A stretch of DNA of 64,000 bases from contig CM066994.1 of assembly GCA_033977485.1 (NCBI GenBank), forward strand, positions 117,266,458-117,330,457, in the 5' to 3' direction. Shown here one piece after another: positions 1-12,900 of the stretch (its first letter is position 1; every line of letters starts with the position of its first letter). Origin of the DNA: Hydrangea macrophylla (taxonomy: Eukaryota > Streptophyta > Magnoliopsida > Cornales > Hydrangeaceae). The notes under the pieces were generated by a model. It saw only the letters and a program-made list of their open reading frames with translations, had not been told where the DNA came from and made no database searches. The translations under genes and the position numbers were made by a program.

Positions 1-2680
1 CTGTGTTATTTGTTAAGAAGAAGGATGGGACACTTCGACTCAGTATCGACTACAGAGAGTTAAACAAGCTCACAATGAAAAACCGATACCCGCTTCCCAG
101 AATCGATGACGATTCGATCAATTGTATGGAGTGACGACCTTCTCCAAGATAGATCTATGATCTGGATACAACCAAATTTTGGTTCGACCCGAGGACATAT
201 CAAAGACAGCCTTTAGAACGAGATATGGGCACTATGAATTATTGGTCATGCCATTTGGACTAACGAATGCCCTAGCTGTATTCATGGATTTAATGAACAG
301 AGTGTTCAAGCCCTACTTGGATCAATTCGTGATTGTGTTCATAGACGATATCTGATCTACTCAAAGACCAGGGAGGAACACAAAGAACATGTGAGGATCG
401 TACTATAGACGCTTCGAGACAACCACTTGTATGCGAAGTTTAGCAAGTGTGAATTTTGGCTAAAGGAAGTCAAATTCTTGGGTCACACCGTCTCACATGA
501 TAGGATAGCTGTGGATTTAACCAAGACAGATGCTATTTTGGATTAAAATAGACCAAACACTGCAACCGAAGTTAGGAGTTTCCTTGGTTTAGCCGGATAC
601 TACCGAAGATTCGTTGAAGGATTCTCTAAGATAGTATCCTCTTTAACTAATCTGACAAGGAAGGACGTGAAGTACGAATGGAAAGACAAGCGTGAACGCG
701 TATTTTAAGAGCTGAACGAAAGATTAACCTCTGTGCTAGTGCTTGTAATACCAAAGAGAGGTGAGCAGTTCACCATTTATAGCGATACATTACACCAAGG
801 ACTTGGATGTGTGCTCATGCAGGATAGAAGAGTGATAGCATATGGATCACTACAACTGAAACCACATAAGATGAACTACCCCATGCACGATCTCAAACTA
901 GCCGCAATCGTCTTTACTCTCAAGATTTGGAGACATTACCGTTACGGAGAGAAGTTCGATCTATATTTCAGATCACAAGAGCTAGAGATACTTGTTCTCT
1001 TAGAGGGAGCTGAACATGAGGCAACGATGTTGGATGGAATTATTGAAGGATTACGATTTCACTCTGCAATACCACCCTAGTAAAGCAAACGTAGTTGCAG
1101 ACGTACTAAGCTGAAAACCTTGTAAACTGCTTATATCCTCACTTATGGTCAAATAGTGGAAAACATTGGAAACACTAGCCGAATTTGACTTTCAAACTGT
1201 CAAATCTAGTGAAGGAAAACTTTTCGGATGTCTAGCAGTACAACCGACGCTCATAAATCGAATCCTTGAAGCTCAAGAAAAGGACATAGGACTTCATTCA
1301 TGGTTTGAGAAAGCATCAGTAAAGGACCCAGTAGAATGGAATATTGGGACAGATGTAGGATTTAGATGCCGCAATAGACTTTGTGTGCTTAACGAGGATA
1401 ACTTACGGAAGGACATACTGAATGAAGCGCACAAGTCAAGAATGACGATCCATCCTGTAGGAACAAAAATGTATAAGGACTTGAAAAGAAACTTCTGGTA
1501 GGAAGGAATGAAAAGAGAGGTTGTAGATTATGTATCCAAATGTTTAACTTGCAAATAAGTCAAAGCAGAACACTAGAGGTTAGCAGGGTTATTACAACCA
1601 CTGCCAGTTTCTGGGTGGAAATGGGAACACATTACTATAGATTTCGTTGTAGGAATGCCAAGATCACTACAGAATCATGATGCTATTTGGATGATCGTGG
1701 ACCGACTCACCAAATCTTCTCATTTCATCGCCTACAACATGACGTACCTAGTTGAGAAGATGAGCAAAATGTACCTACAGCAAGTCGTACGACTATATGG
1801 AGTACCTGTATCGATCGTATCAGATCACGACTCGCATTTTACATCAGGATTTTGGAAAAGCTTACAAGTAGCAATGGGAACTTCATTGAAGTTAAGTTCA
1901 GCATTTCATCCCCAAACCGACGGACAAACATAACAAGTCAACCAAGTAATGGAAGATATGCTCCGAGCATGTGCCGTAGACTTTAAGAGTTCTTGGGAGA
2001 CACACCTGCCATTGGAAGAGTTCGCGTACAACAGTTATTATTCGAGCATCAGGATGCCACCATTCGAGATACTGTATAGAAGACCGTGCTGATCACTGTT
2101 GTGCTGGGCAAAAGTTGGAGACAATAAACTTCTAGGACCAGAAATGGTTCGAGAGATGAATGAAAAGATTAACATCGTAAAAGAAAAGATAAAAGAAGCA
2201 CAGAGCAGACAGAAAAGCTTTGCAGACAAGCACCACAAGGAATTGGAGTTTAGTGTTGGAGATCACGTACTTCTCAAAGTATCTACGATGCGAGGCGTTG
2301 TTAGATTCGGACAGAAACGGGGAAAGTTGTCACCACGCTACACTGGACCGTTTGAAATTTTAGAGTGTATGGGAAAAGTAGTCTACCGACTTGCACTGCC
2401 ACCTAAGATGTCAGGAGTACATAATGTATTTCACATCAGCATGCTTAGGAATGTTGTACATGATCCGTCACATGAAATTGACTTCATGGACATTGAGGTG
2501 AATAACAATGTGACTTATACTGAAGGACCAGTCCGAATTTTGGATCAAGAAGTCAAGAACCTGAGGACTAAGGAAATTCCTCTGGTAAAAGTTCAGTGGA
2601 GACACCATGACGAACGCGAAGCTTCTTGGGAGTTGGAATTAGGAATGCGCAAGAAGTTTCCAACTTTGTTTAGTGACTAA
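1..2680 (+). pseudogene. Ty3/gypsy chromovirus pol remnant (RT, RNase H, integrase, chromodomain)
   Basis: Degenerate polyprotein entered in the middle of reverse transcriptase. In order I read: RT with FVKKKDG near base 20 and a FIDDI catalytic box near 340-352 followed at once by a frame break; RNase H with TIYSD near 775; the integrase zinc region (H...H...C..C, about 1425-1555); the integrase core with TIDFV near 1635 and VSDHDSHF near 1805; and a C-terminal module (SPRYTGPFEIL near 2330) followed by a chromodomain (PVRILDQE...VKVQW...ASWE, 2530-2640). Stops and frameshifts interrupt it at many points (for example near 360, 545, 705, 1078, 1500, 1555, 1932 and 2092). The longest intact stretch is 2099-2680, ending in TAA. 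The chromodomain and the downstream GGGGACGAAAT motif point to the chromovirus branch, probably Tekay/Del. The 5' part lies outside the window. It is certainly inactive. Confidence 0.95.
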
Positions 2681-2710
2681 CTAGCTTAAATTTCGGGGAC
2701 GAAATCTTTT

Positions 2711-2725
2711 ATAGGAGGTGGATAT
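2711..2725 (+). other. polypurine tract of the chromovirus
   Basis: The purine-rich run ATAGGAGGTGGATAT sits directly before the LTR start TGTAATATC, 30 bases after the pol stop. It follows the TTTCGGGGACGAAAT motif (2690-2705) that usually lies between pol and the 3' LTR in this group. It would prime plus-strand synthesis. Confidence 0.75.
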
Positions 2726-2889
2726 TGTAATATCTATAATTTTTATTTTATTTTATTAATATAATTTCCAGTTTCAAATAGTAATTATAAGATTTTTACT
2801 ATAATTAATATTATTTCGGAACCCGTAATTATACCTGTGTTACCCAATCATGCTTATACCCAAAGCCAACCCCCAAACAACCCCTATCA

Positions 2890-3195
2890 AGTGGTGGTCA
2901 GGTGTTCATGTGAGGTGTTGTGTACTTGAGTGAGTTGTGTGTAGGTGTCCATGTGAGGTGTTGTGTGATTGAGTGTTTGTGAGGTGTTATGTGAGATGTT
3001 GTGTGAGGTATGTTGTGTGCTTGAGTGTTTGTGAGGTGTGTTGTGTGTTGTGTGCTTGAGTGTTTGTGTGTTGTGTGTTGTGTGCTTGAGTGTTTGTGAG
3101 GTGTGTTGTGTGCTTGAGTGTTTGTGAGATGTCATGTGAGGTGTTATGTAAGGTGTGTTGTGTCCTTGAGTGTTGTGTGTGTGTGTGTGGGTGTG
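2890..3195. repeat. GT-rich minisatellite in the LTR
   Basis: About ten imperfect copies of a 20-40 base unit around GTGTGCTTGAGTGTTTGTG, ending in a plain GT run and then a TATA-like AT run. Open frames through it on the minus strand (His/Thr-rich) are by-products of the repeat. Confidence 0.85.
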
Positions 3196-3700
3196 TATAA
3201 TATATATACATATTGGTGGCCCTCCCCCTTTCTCTATAAAAAAAACCCCTCCCATTAGTTGTTGAGCGAGAAGAAAAATAGAGAGAGAAAAAAGAAAGAA
3301 AAGAAAGGAAAGGAAATAAAGAAATCCCAAACTACACCACGATCTTGAGCCTACGGTGAGTTCCTAATTTACTTGGTATATTAGATTAATATCTGTGTTA
3401 CTATTTATGAAAAATCTTGTGCTTAATATGTGATGCCCCTAACCTAGGTGCGTATTAGGATTTTTATTATCATTATTATTATTACTACTACTATTTATTA
3501 TTCGAATTATATTATTAGTTAATCGTTAAAACTCATGTTTTAACATGTGGCGTCCCTAACCCAGGTCCGTATTATGATTTATGTTATAATTATTATGATT
3601 GCTATTACTATTTCTTATTAATATTATCTTATTAGTTATGTGTTAAAACTCGTGATTTAACATATTGTAACTCGAACCTAGCTCGGTTTTATATTCCTTC

Positions 3701-3701
<1 letters not shown>

Positions 3702-3748
<47 letters not shown>

Positions 3749-3914
3749 CAATTAAAACTCATGTGTTAATATATTGTACCTCGAACACATTAATGTCCGT
3801 TTTATTATTCCGTTAATAATAATGATATTATTATTATTATTTATTTATTCCAGGTTTAACCTCATGTTAATATGTTGCACCTCAAACATATTATCTCTGT
3901 TATTATTATTGTTG

Positions 3915-3949
<35 letters not shown>

Positions 3950-3950
3950 T
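3702..3950. repeat. ATT microsatellites
   Basis: Two long ATT runs (3702-3749 and about 3898-3950) with shorter ones between and before them, all inside the LTR. The Leu-rich open frame across them is not a gene. Confidence 0.9.
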
Positions 3951-4204
3951 CTGTTCGCTATTATTATCAATCCGGTTAACCTCATACTTTAACATATGGT
4001 AATACGAGCTTAGGGTCCGTACTATATTTCAAGAATAAATAGTACTTGTTTAATTAACTTATACCTCGTGCATAGCATATGATACACCTCATGTAGGGGT
4101 CAGTGTCATAACGTCAAGTCAACGTGTACGAGTTTAGAGTCGAACGGTCACAGAGACCAAATTTGTATGCATTTGGAAATACGTGTAGTCGACCGCGGAG
4201 GTCT

Positions 4205-4535
4205 AAAAGTTGATATGTAGTGAGTCGGTACTGTCAAATGGAATCACAAGATCGCATGGCGACAATGATTGCTACTATGGCCACGGAGAGGCAAACATGA
4301 TAGCAAAGTAACCATGTTGATAAGAATAAATCGAGAGATGAATAAACACGGTTAGCTTGTAAGGCGAGATTACTACGGCAGTCGCTACGACTAACGATAG
4401 TAAAGTAACCATTTCGCAAATCGGCAACGATATTCATAAGGCAAGGTTTCGAGGACCTAGAGTACATGGTTAGCTTGTAAAGCGAGATTACTATTGTGGC
4501 CACGGAGAGGCAAACAACGATAGTAAAGTAACTAT
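4205..4535. repeat. imperfect tandem repeats in the LTR
   Basis: Repeated blocks share GGTTAGCTTGTAA.GCGAGATTACT (about 4350 and 4468), GGCCACGGAGAGGCAAAC (about 4279 and 4498) and GATAGYAAAGTAAC (about 4300, 4396 and 4521). Two to three diverged copies of a unit of 100-150 bases. Internal tandem repeats are frequent in long chromovirus LTRs. Confidence 0.7.
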
Positions 4536-5281
4536 AGCTCGACCCATTGGGCGAGTCACTCTAAGCCAACGACGTTACACTGGTAATGTAATAAAGTTAA
4601 GTAAGTCGGATGTTAAGTCGAGTGAAGTCGAATATATCGATGATGCATAGTTTCACGCACGGTCTAATTATAATTCATTCAACCGTTGTAACTAGTCGTT
4701 GTGTACTTTCAGATACATATTTTATATTAGGAGTGTTCGATTAGGATGCTCACTTAGCTTTTATTAAAGCTACCGGCATACTACGCCCTGGACATTCCCA
4801 TATCTAGACTATACATGATATGACTGTCCGGAGGAGGATTATTAGGGAGGAGCTTACGAAGAGGAAGCCTTCGAAGGGGAGGCCTACAATGCTGAAGGTC
4901 ACGGTTATGCCACTTAAAGTCGCGACTTCAAGAAAGAGGACTTAGTTGTTGTTTATAGATTTTTGTCCAGTCATACTAAGTTGTAAATTAGCGTCACACG
5001 CCTTACTTCAACGATATTATACTTCCTTTTGTCTTTACCTATAAAGATGTAAACGGCGTCCAACGCCTTAACCTCTTTTGTTATTTTATCTTTTGAAAAC
5101 TACGAACTCTGATGTAATAGCTAGTAATCTTTTGATGTATATTCAGTTTACGCTTCCGCTTAAGTTACTCTTTGATTTATCTACTGTGTTTGTGGAAAAG
5201 TTAATATAACTAGTTATGGCTTACAGACTCAGAAAGGAAAATTTTATTCCCTGCTAATTTTTGCTGTTCCAGGGCATGACA

Positions 5282-5853
5282 ATAGCCCACCCTAGCTATC
5301 CTATGTTCGGCCGTTATCTCTACCAAACACTTGAATCTATAAAATAGTTTGACACAAAAACAAACAAACAAAAAAAAAATCTATAAAATAGTTGATCTAT
5401 ACACCCAAAAACCTAATTTTCTCTAAACAGAACCGAACTAGACAATTCAAAACCGAACCGACCGAATGCCCACCCCTAATCCAAACCAACCACTTATATA
5501 TAGGTGTAGACATGCATGGCGTCCAATTACCCACATGTAGTGTCATGTGTGAATGGAAAAACTCACCCTCTTGCGGTGCAATGGGACCTAGTGAAGTGTG
5601 AAGTGAACCACATCCCCTTCCTCTCTTTCCAGCAATATAGAAGTACAGATATATGTACATGCATGACATGTTAAGCATGCATGTACCACTAACATCCTTG
5701 CAGTCCCACTTGTCCCAATCTCTAACTTCATCACACACGTCCCCACTGTACAATCCCACCCCTTCCTCATCTCTCTCTCATTAAAGTAATCTCGAGGGAG
5801 GTGACAAATGTTAAATTTGTTAACTGAAATCTCATATTTTAGGTCCAACTTAA
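5282..5853. other. gene-free spacer
   Basis: No supported gene. There is a short stretch with AACCGAAC-type repeats near 5425-5465 that resembles a small degraded DNA transposon, and a neutral-looking region to 5850. The open frames here have no recognisable domain and overlap one another on both strands. Confidence 0.5.
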
Positions 5854-5996
5854 GAGTTTTTTTGGAATATCTAAAATAGGATTTGGTTCAAATCCACTTT
5901 TATATCTGATTCTTGTAAGAATTAAATGTAGGTTGACAGAGAACCTGTTTTATGAAATTTATTAGATTGAGTTAGGACTCCTTTGAAAGAAATACA

Positions 5997-6688
5997 TGTT
6001 AGATTCGGGGTGTGAATGAGAGCTTTCGGTAGTTCAAGGGGATAATTAGAATCGCTTTGGACCAACTCAATGCCTAGGGAAAGACTTTGAATATTAAAAT
6101 TTCTAATTTTAGGCAGATGGGCATTCGACCGGTCGACCGGGTCCCTTTGACCAGTCGACCGGGTCAACGGCTATATGAAGTTTTTTTAACATTTCTGGCA
6201 GAGGGGCATTCGACTGGTCGACCGGGCGCAGCTTGTGAAGTGTCACAACTTTTCATGTAGAAACTTCGAATTTGTCTGAACTTCATTTGTTCTAATGGTT
6301 TCTAAACGTGTATATACTGATATATACTTAGTATATAGGTGTTGGGACACAACCATTTGTGTAGAAAGGTATCTCTTATCCAATAGACACCTCTATATAT
6401 ACAATATAGTTAGTTATGTTGATATAGATTTTTATAGATTTTATCTCTGCTTTTCTTCATCTTCTCTAGAGTTATTCAAAGCAATTTATATACATAAAAT
6501 TCTACAGACCAATTGAAGTTGGTTGTACTTCAATTGTTAGATCGTAGTATCCTCAAGAACAAGGCGTCGTAGTCCACAAAACAACAGTGTGTAGGACGTA
6601 AACTTATTTTTTGGACATCGTAGTTATACGTGCTTCGATCAAGTTTAGTCACTATTTCATTGAAGTTTCATATCCATTGTATCCAACA
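5997..6688 (+). mobile_element. solo LTR, Ty1/copia type, inserted in the MITE
   Basis: The LTR starts TGTTAGATTC and ends TATCCAACA, 692 bp long. It is flanked on both sides by the 5-bp duplication ATACA (5992-5996 and 6689-6693), and the flanking MITE sequence reads through when it is removed. No internal region is present, so this is a solo LTR left by LTR-LTR recombination. The TGTT...AACA ends favour copia. A TATA-like run lies near 6393. A cluster of TCGA palindromes lies upstream of it. Confidence 0.88.
6124..6226. repeat. TCGA-palindrome cluster (CGACCGGTCG type)
   Basis: Three related blocks: TTCGACCGGTCGACCGGG at about 6124, TTGACCAGTCGACCGGG at about 6148, and TTCGACTGGTCGACCGGG at about 6209. 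Each contains an overlapping inverted repeat around GGTCGACC. It lies in the U3 part of the solo LTR, about 170 bp or more upstream of a TATA-like run. Confidence 0.8.
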
Positions 6689-6782
6689 ATACACACTCAC
6701 CAAACTTGATTCTCACAAGAATCAGGTAAAAATTGGACTTGAAGTGAATCAGATCATATTCTAAACTTTTCCAAACAGGCCC

Positions 6783-9061
6783 AATTAAGTAACAAATGGA
6801 GAGGTCAAAGTTGCTATCTCAGTTTGAGGTAGCAAATTCAAGAGTTCAGTTAATACTCAGTAGCAAACATATATCAACTACACTAACCTTGCCCTACAAC
6901 ATCACCCCCAAAACCACACCAAACACCAATAGCCAAAAATTGTGTTGTGTATAAAATACATTATGATTTGCTATGTTGGGTTGGAGTGAAAAAGTATGAG
7001 CTAACAAAGTGACTTTGAGGTAGTAATTAAAGTACACTTTTGCTATCCCAAATTTGCTTCCTCCCTTGGAGATGGTCTTAGTTAACCAAAATATCTAGCC
7101 AACTTTTGTTTTTGCAACTCTAGCTTATCTATTCAACTAGTTATTTTAGCTATGAGACCATCTCCAAGGGTAAACCATCAGCTGATGAGGCAAATTGGTG
7201 GTTTGATGGGTCTTAGGCAAAGTTGTGTTGATTTTGATGAGTCACTCCAACCCTTACATCAAACCTTTGTTATTTTAATATATTTTTATTCTTTTATCTA
7301 TTATTTTATATTCTACCCATGTCATACACACTGAATAATTTCTCTTTTAATTTTCTCCACTTTCCCATTCGTTTGTATCACACCCCATTATTCTCTTTTC
7401 AAACGCTCTATTTCTGCAAGGAGATGAATTCTATTTCTTCTCTCTCCTCTCATCTCTCATTTGTCAATCTTATGGAGGACATCATTCGACGAAAATTTTG
7501 CTGGGATTGGAGGGATCTACATCATGGCTAGAGAAATTGGGATTGGGGGTAGTGATGGGGTTTGGGCGTCGTGGTGATGGTAGGGTTGGTGGCGATCGGC
7601 GGTGTGATGGGGTTTGGGACGTCGTGGTGATGGTGTTAGTGGTGGTAGGGCTGGTGGTGGTGTTAGGACACAAGATGGAGAGTATGATAGAGGGATTTGG
7701 GGCTAGGGTTTGTAAAACATTCTGGTGGTGGTGTAGTGGTGGTTGTCGGTGGTAGTGTGATTGGAGTATTTGGTGCTTGAGAAATTGGGGATTTTGAACA
7801 ATTTTTTTCAACAGATTTGTGCAGGTGAGATACATGTACACTTTTCTTCTTAATTTTTCTTCTTGATTTTTTTAATTTTTTTTATCTTAATTCTTCTTCA
7901 ACGGGTTGTGTGGAACAATTTTCTTCTTAATTCTTTCTTTTACAAGTTACAAAATCTGAGTTTGTGAGATTTGAGTATGAGACCGTTGGGACTTTGATTA
8001 AAATATTCAAGGATTGCTTGGATGTTTGATTAAAATATTGAAAGATAACATTTGATGGTTTGTTGATTTCACAGCAACAATGCTGCCATTTGGGCAACCC
8101 ATCAACTTTGCTGCAAGAGTTCTGTGCCTGTTGGAGCCATGTTTTATCACATTTTTGTAAGTTTGAACCACATCAAATTGTATACTGATAATAGTTTCTA
8201 ATGTGGATTAAAATTTTAGAATGACACAAAAAAAAAAAAAAAAAAAATTTGACGCCACTGACCACGACCACTATAGCCTAGTGGTAGGCGGGCCTTGACA
8301 GAGGTGTTGTACCCCTTTGGTCAAGGATTCTATACTCTACTAAAGCGTAGCATTTGTTGTCAGGGTCAAGTCTTGGCCTCCCAAAGGAAAGGTCAAGTTC
8401 AAAACTCCAGGAGTCTTGTGAGTCGGTTGGAAGGATGAATTTCAAGTAATTGGACGACCCGTATCTAAAACTTGGCATATCCATTTGAATATTTTAATGT
8501 GCTTTGATGGTTTTTCAACAATCACGTAGAGCAATTATATTCCACCGAAATTTGGTGATCCTCTCTCTCTTTTCTCATAGTCTGTATATTTGATTTCTCG
8601 ATTCACCAATCTGTATTTTGGTTTACTCTGTTGGACTGCAATTTTGAAGGTTTGAAAAATCATATTTGTAGTTATTGCATTTGGTTACCAATTTGATTAC
8701 CTCGTTAAAATTGCTCTAACCAAAGGCTCCTCCCAATCACAAGCTAGTGTTGCTGGAGATGTGCTTAGCGACCATTGATTCCTATACCGCACCAAAAACA
8801 AACAGCTGACACTATTGTTCAGCCTGAGGACACCATGTGACTCAGCCCATCTCTGTCTCAGAAGATCCAAAAGTCTAGGGACCTCTAGAACGGTTAGCCT
8901 CAATTACAGGCCTGCCCAACATAACCAGAAAGAGAGGGACGGCTGGGCTCCCACCACCCTCCATGGTCAAGAGACAAGAGGACTAATCTCCCTGGGCTCT
9001 CTCCCCTCTTCCCCCTTACCAAAACTGTCCTTGCTGGGCTTTGCAATACTCCAAATACTTA
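6783..9061. other. gene-free spacer with MITE and SINE-like traces
   Basis: No supported gene. Two inverted arms, CCCTTGGAGATGGTCTTAG (7063-7081) and CTATGAGACCATCTCCAAGGG (7151-7171), look like the facing ends of two MITEs of one family. At 7500-7760 there is a GT/GGT-rich stretch. After an A-run (8229-8250), the sequence TAGCCTAGTGG (about 8274) resembles a pol III A box, with a weak B-box-like word near 8405; the spacing is too long for a confident SINE. 8700-9050 is GC-richer but shows no conserved frame. Confidence 0.45.
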
Positions 9062-9356
9062 GGGTCTGTTTGGTTGTCCCTTCAAATTGAATGGTTCCAT
9101 TCAAATTTTGTATAGAAGATAAAGGCAAAATTCATCACCATGAACGAATCCATTTACAAATATGGGAGATTTCACCATATTTTTTCTTATGATGCAATTT
9201 GTTCATTTTTTTATAATGCCAAAATTCATGATTGCAAGCCTCATTTTTGAGACGAGCATCCGTTTTCTAAATGAAACCATTCATACTCTTTATCTTTTTA
9301 TATAAAATTGTGTACGAAAACATGAATGGAATTATTTCATTCAACCAAACAGGCCA
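9062..9356. mobile_element. PIF/Harbinger (Tourist-like) MITE
   Basis: Terminal inverted repeats GGGTCTGTTTGGTTG at the left and CAACCAAACAGGCC(A) at the right, 295 bp apart and flanked by TTA on both sides (9059-9061 and 9357-9359). A 3-bp TTA duplication with GGG..TGTTTGG ends is the signature of Tourist-type MITEs. It sits about 640 bp beyond the NDUFS4 stop. Confidence 0.82.
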
Positions 9357-9939
9357 TTAAATAATTGTTCCATATACTGTGAGTCTATCACTATGTAGCA
9401 ATGGTCGTGGTACTACATACCTCTGCATGTAATACCACTCTCATAACATTTAAAATATTCCAAACTTGAAACCATAGCACTAACATTACTGTATAACTAA
9501 TATAGTATAACATAAACTCTAAAGCTTACTACCACTTACATTAGTGGAGATTGAAGAATACTTTAGGCATCTTCTTCAGTTCTTTAGTTGATGGTGCATG
9601 TCCTTCCAGGCCCATTCATATGCATTCACTTACTTTTTTATTTATTTATTTTTTCTTTCTCTTTCGTGATGGGACATCGGTGACATGGTTTCTGAATTTA
9701 GGAAGAAAAAGAAAAGGAATTTTTTTTTTTTTTTCAAAATAAAAAATCTAAAGTCAATAAGATTTGAGGGACACCAGAAAATTTTCTTTCTTTTTCCTCT
9801 TTTTTTTTTTTTCCGATTTTTTTCCCCTTATTTTTTTGGCAAGTACCTTCAGAGAAGGAGATGATTTTAATAAAGTGCAAAGAGAGAGACAACAAACATA
9901 GAGAAAAACATTTGACAAGCACATGAACCTTTTCTTGGC

Positions 9940-9945
9940 TTTATT
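9940..9945 (-). terminator. candidate polyadenylation signal of NDUFS4
   Basis: AATAAA on the minus strand, about 55 bases downstream of the NDUFS4 stop codon. Position and sequence fit, but the true cleavage site cannot be seen. Confidence 0.5.
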
Positions 9946-9999
9946 TAACTAACTCAAAAGCACCCAAGAAAGAGAAGAATAATTGTGGAGACTTGAGAA

Positions 10000-12900
10000 C
10001 TAGTTTTCCTCCTCCTTGGCCGGACCTTTCCACTTAAAGTTATCTGCATAGGCTTTCACCTGCAGGCAGGGGACACACAAACAAGAAATAAATTTATTCT
10101 ACACTACATAGTTGCACACTTTTTGAAGGAATACAAACATGAAGATGTAAAGATTAAATTAACATGGAGCAAGATCAATATTTCATTTGATTTGTTATAA
10201 CAAAATTATTTTAATTTTTCATTTCTAATAATTATTTTCATACGGAGGGTGGCAGGGGTGGTGGTGGGGTGGCCACGGTAGTATTATTGGTGGCTTCTGA
10301 AAGAAAGAATATGGTGGAAGTGGAAGAAAGAAAATACACAAAATAAAAATAAAAACAAATAAGAGAAAAATAGTTAATAGGGCCAAATTTTGACAGTTTA
10401 AATACAAATTTTGCTAATTTTATTTTTTATTTTTTTTTCCCTCCAAACAGAATTTGAATTTCAATAATAAAGGTTTCAGTTTAGTCATGGCCACAGATTG
10501 GGCTAACTGTCAACTTACGAACCATAAAAGGGATTAAGTGAAAATGAACGTAATCACGAGGGGTAAAATGTAGTTAACCAAATAAAATATTTTGACAAAA
10601 TGTTTCAAAGACGGCGGAGAAACTCTCTCTAAGATAACTCATTTTCAATCCTTGAGGTTGGAAAGAAAAATCGTTTTATTTAGTATCATAAAAATTTCAA
10701 CAAACTACCGTTTCTTGGGTACTAGTTTCAAGTTCAAAGAGAGAATTCTCTAACCTTCAGAAGGGGCGTATGGCGCTTCTTGACCTGCACAAGTGTATGG
10801 TTTCTCTCATTAAGAAAAAAAGATGGTCACAAAAGCTAACAAAATGTAAATAAAAGGAAATTTCTAATGACGACAAATATTAGAGGGTAAAATACAAACT
10901 AATTGTGCCAAATGAAGGCAAAACTATTTACATATGACGAAAATAGGATCATAAATATCAAAGAAATATTAAGAGGTAGAATGAAGTCTTTGATTTGAAA
11001 ATGAAATAATTTAAGAAGTGCTCAATGATCATCCAACTGGTTAGAGAGGCACATCACTTCTATAGTTCTATTGGACTAGCGGCTGAGGCACATGCGTTGC
11101 ATGTGCAACACGCTGTATCTTTTTTTTTTTTATGTATTACTAAACTTAACAAAAAAAATATTTAATAAGTGGGTGGAAAATAAGTTTAACATTTAAGTAG
11201 CTGTTGGCATATTTTTTATCTGTACTTCTCAAATATGCGAATTTCATCTTTTTCATTTTTTAAAAACAATTAATCCAAATTGAAATGAAGAGAAACAAAG
11301 TCAGCCCAATACAAACTGAAGAACACACGTATGTACCACACACATACTTCCATTTACATTAACAAATATTAAAAACTGAAGAAATGGGTTACCTATTCTT
11401 TTTCTACTTTCTTTTCCCAGTCGTATGGATGTCACCACAATGTTCTGTATTTGTATGTCGAGAAAAGTTTTACAGAGGAACTGTTTGTTAGTTTTAGGAG
11501 GCAGTTGTTGTAGTTGGGTGGAGAGAATGATGGGAAACGTGGGGTGGTTTAGGTTTTGAATTCATATAGGTTGTCACTTTTGCACTTTTATATACATTAT
11601 TTGGATAAATATGTTTATTGGTTCTAATGTAAATATAAATGATATTCAAGACAAATTGGGTACCCCTACTTCTCCCTTTATAAATGACGGATTGTTGTAC
11701 CATGGAGACTATGACACAAAATTCCTGAAGTAGAAGTGTAGAACTATAACATCACAATTATAGCATTTGTATGCACAATTAAACGGTTAATTTTAAAAGA
11801 TAGAAAAAGAGGGCTCCAGTAACTAAGAAGTGGAAGAAGTTCCACGTGCAGAACACAGTCTGTGACACTAAATTCTTCGATGTTATATATCAGCACAACT
11901 ATACTGAAAAACTTGGAACATACCACATAATCCCAGCCATGTTTCTCAGCAAATTCCTTGGCAGCCTCTTCGCTATCGAAACTAAGTCCTGCATCACCAA
12001 CATTAGCGTATGGGTCTCCAGTCGATGTCCATCCCATCAGTGGATTCTCCCACCTGAGACCAAATGTCAGTGACACAGCATTAATATTATTAAGAAAGCT
12101 ACCAAAGTAAGTGGCAACTCAAGACAAAATTTGGTCAATCAACAAACAAAAAATTAGATATTTAATCCAAAATCAGAAAATATTTTTCACAGATGGTTCA
12201 ATACTTCTGACTGAGGGAAACAAAGTTCAGAAACAATCAGGGGGCGGAACCAGAAATTTATACATGGGCGGCCAAGTTACTAATTACTAGTTAGGCTACC
12301 CAAGAGGGCTTCACGGGGGTTCAGGGCAGCTCCCCCGAGACAATATTTTTCAGGATCTATTTATATATATTTCAAATATGATTTTTTATCTGAAAGATCA
12401 CAGTTTAATATGGGAAGTTTTCTGCCTATTTTGAGAGCAGTGAGGTTTGTGGATTGTAATTTTTGTCGTGTATTGTTTTGTCTTATGGTTTATGACAATG
12501 AGTGTTGTAATTGTATACAGACGTGGACCACTTCGTAAAAGTTAAAATTTCATGGAGCTAATATTTAAGTTAGTTCTAAAGTTCTAGAAATTACATATAC
12601 ATAAAGAGTAATGCAATACTTCCCAAATAGTTTCCAAACACATGTGGTAGTGGACCATTTGATTTTGATTGAAGGATGCTGAAGTGATCCTATCATTTTT
12701 GAATGTGGTCACACTGCCACGTGTGTTTGGGAACCATTTGGATTGGGATACAAAATACGGGAAACATAGAATGACTCATACATAACAATTTGACTTTGAC
12801 TAGATAAAGTTGGGGGGCCAAATCTGAAAATTGAAAACAATACAAAGGCCAAAAATCAAAATTTGGAAAATCTTGGGGGGACCATGCCCCGAGACACCAC

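Larger units (their letters stand above)
2726..5281 (+). mobile_element. 3' LTR of the Tekay-like chromovirus
   Basis: The LTR begins TGTAATATC directly after the polypurine tract and ends CCAGGGCATGACA, giving TG...CA ends and a length of 2556 bp, in the usual range for Tekay-type LTRs. It holds a GT-rich minisatellite, a TATA-like stretch near 3195-3210, several ATT microsatellites and a block of imperfect repeats at 4205-4535. The 5' LTR is outside the window, so neither target duplication nor LTR divergence can be judged. A truncated relative lies at 30054-30490. Confidence 0.85.
5854..6782. mobile_element. PIF/Harbinger-type MITE, split by a solo LTR
   Basis: The outer parts 5854-5996 and 6694-6782 together match the MITE at 46762-47009 from end to end: same internal words (AAAATAGGATTTGGTTC, CACTCACCAAAC) and the same terminal inverted repeat of the type GGGCCTGTTTGGAAA (right end CCAAACAGGCCC). 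Taking out the inserted LTR and one copy of its 5-bp duplication restores a continuous copy of about 230 bp. The left terminal repeat has decayed and I see no clean 3-bp target duplication. Confidence 0.75.

Noticed and set aside
2887..3330. 147-codon minus-strand frame, His/Thr-rich
   Set aside because: It is the reverse of the GT minisatellite in the LTR; the repeats explain the composition.
7482..7841. Overlapping Thr/Pro- and Val/Gly-rich frames on both strands
   Set aside because: Composition of a GT/GGT-rich stretch, without a domain or codon signal.
8697..9090. A GC-richer stretch with opposing frames of 68 and 91 codons
   Set aside because: No similarity recognised, no splice or promoter context, and both strands are equally open.
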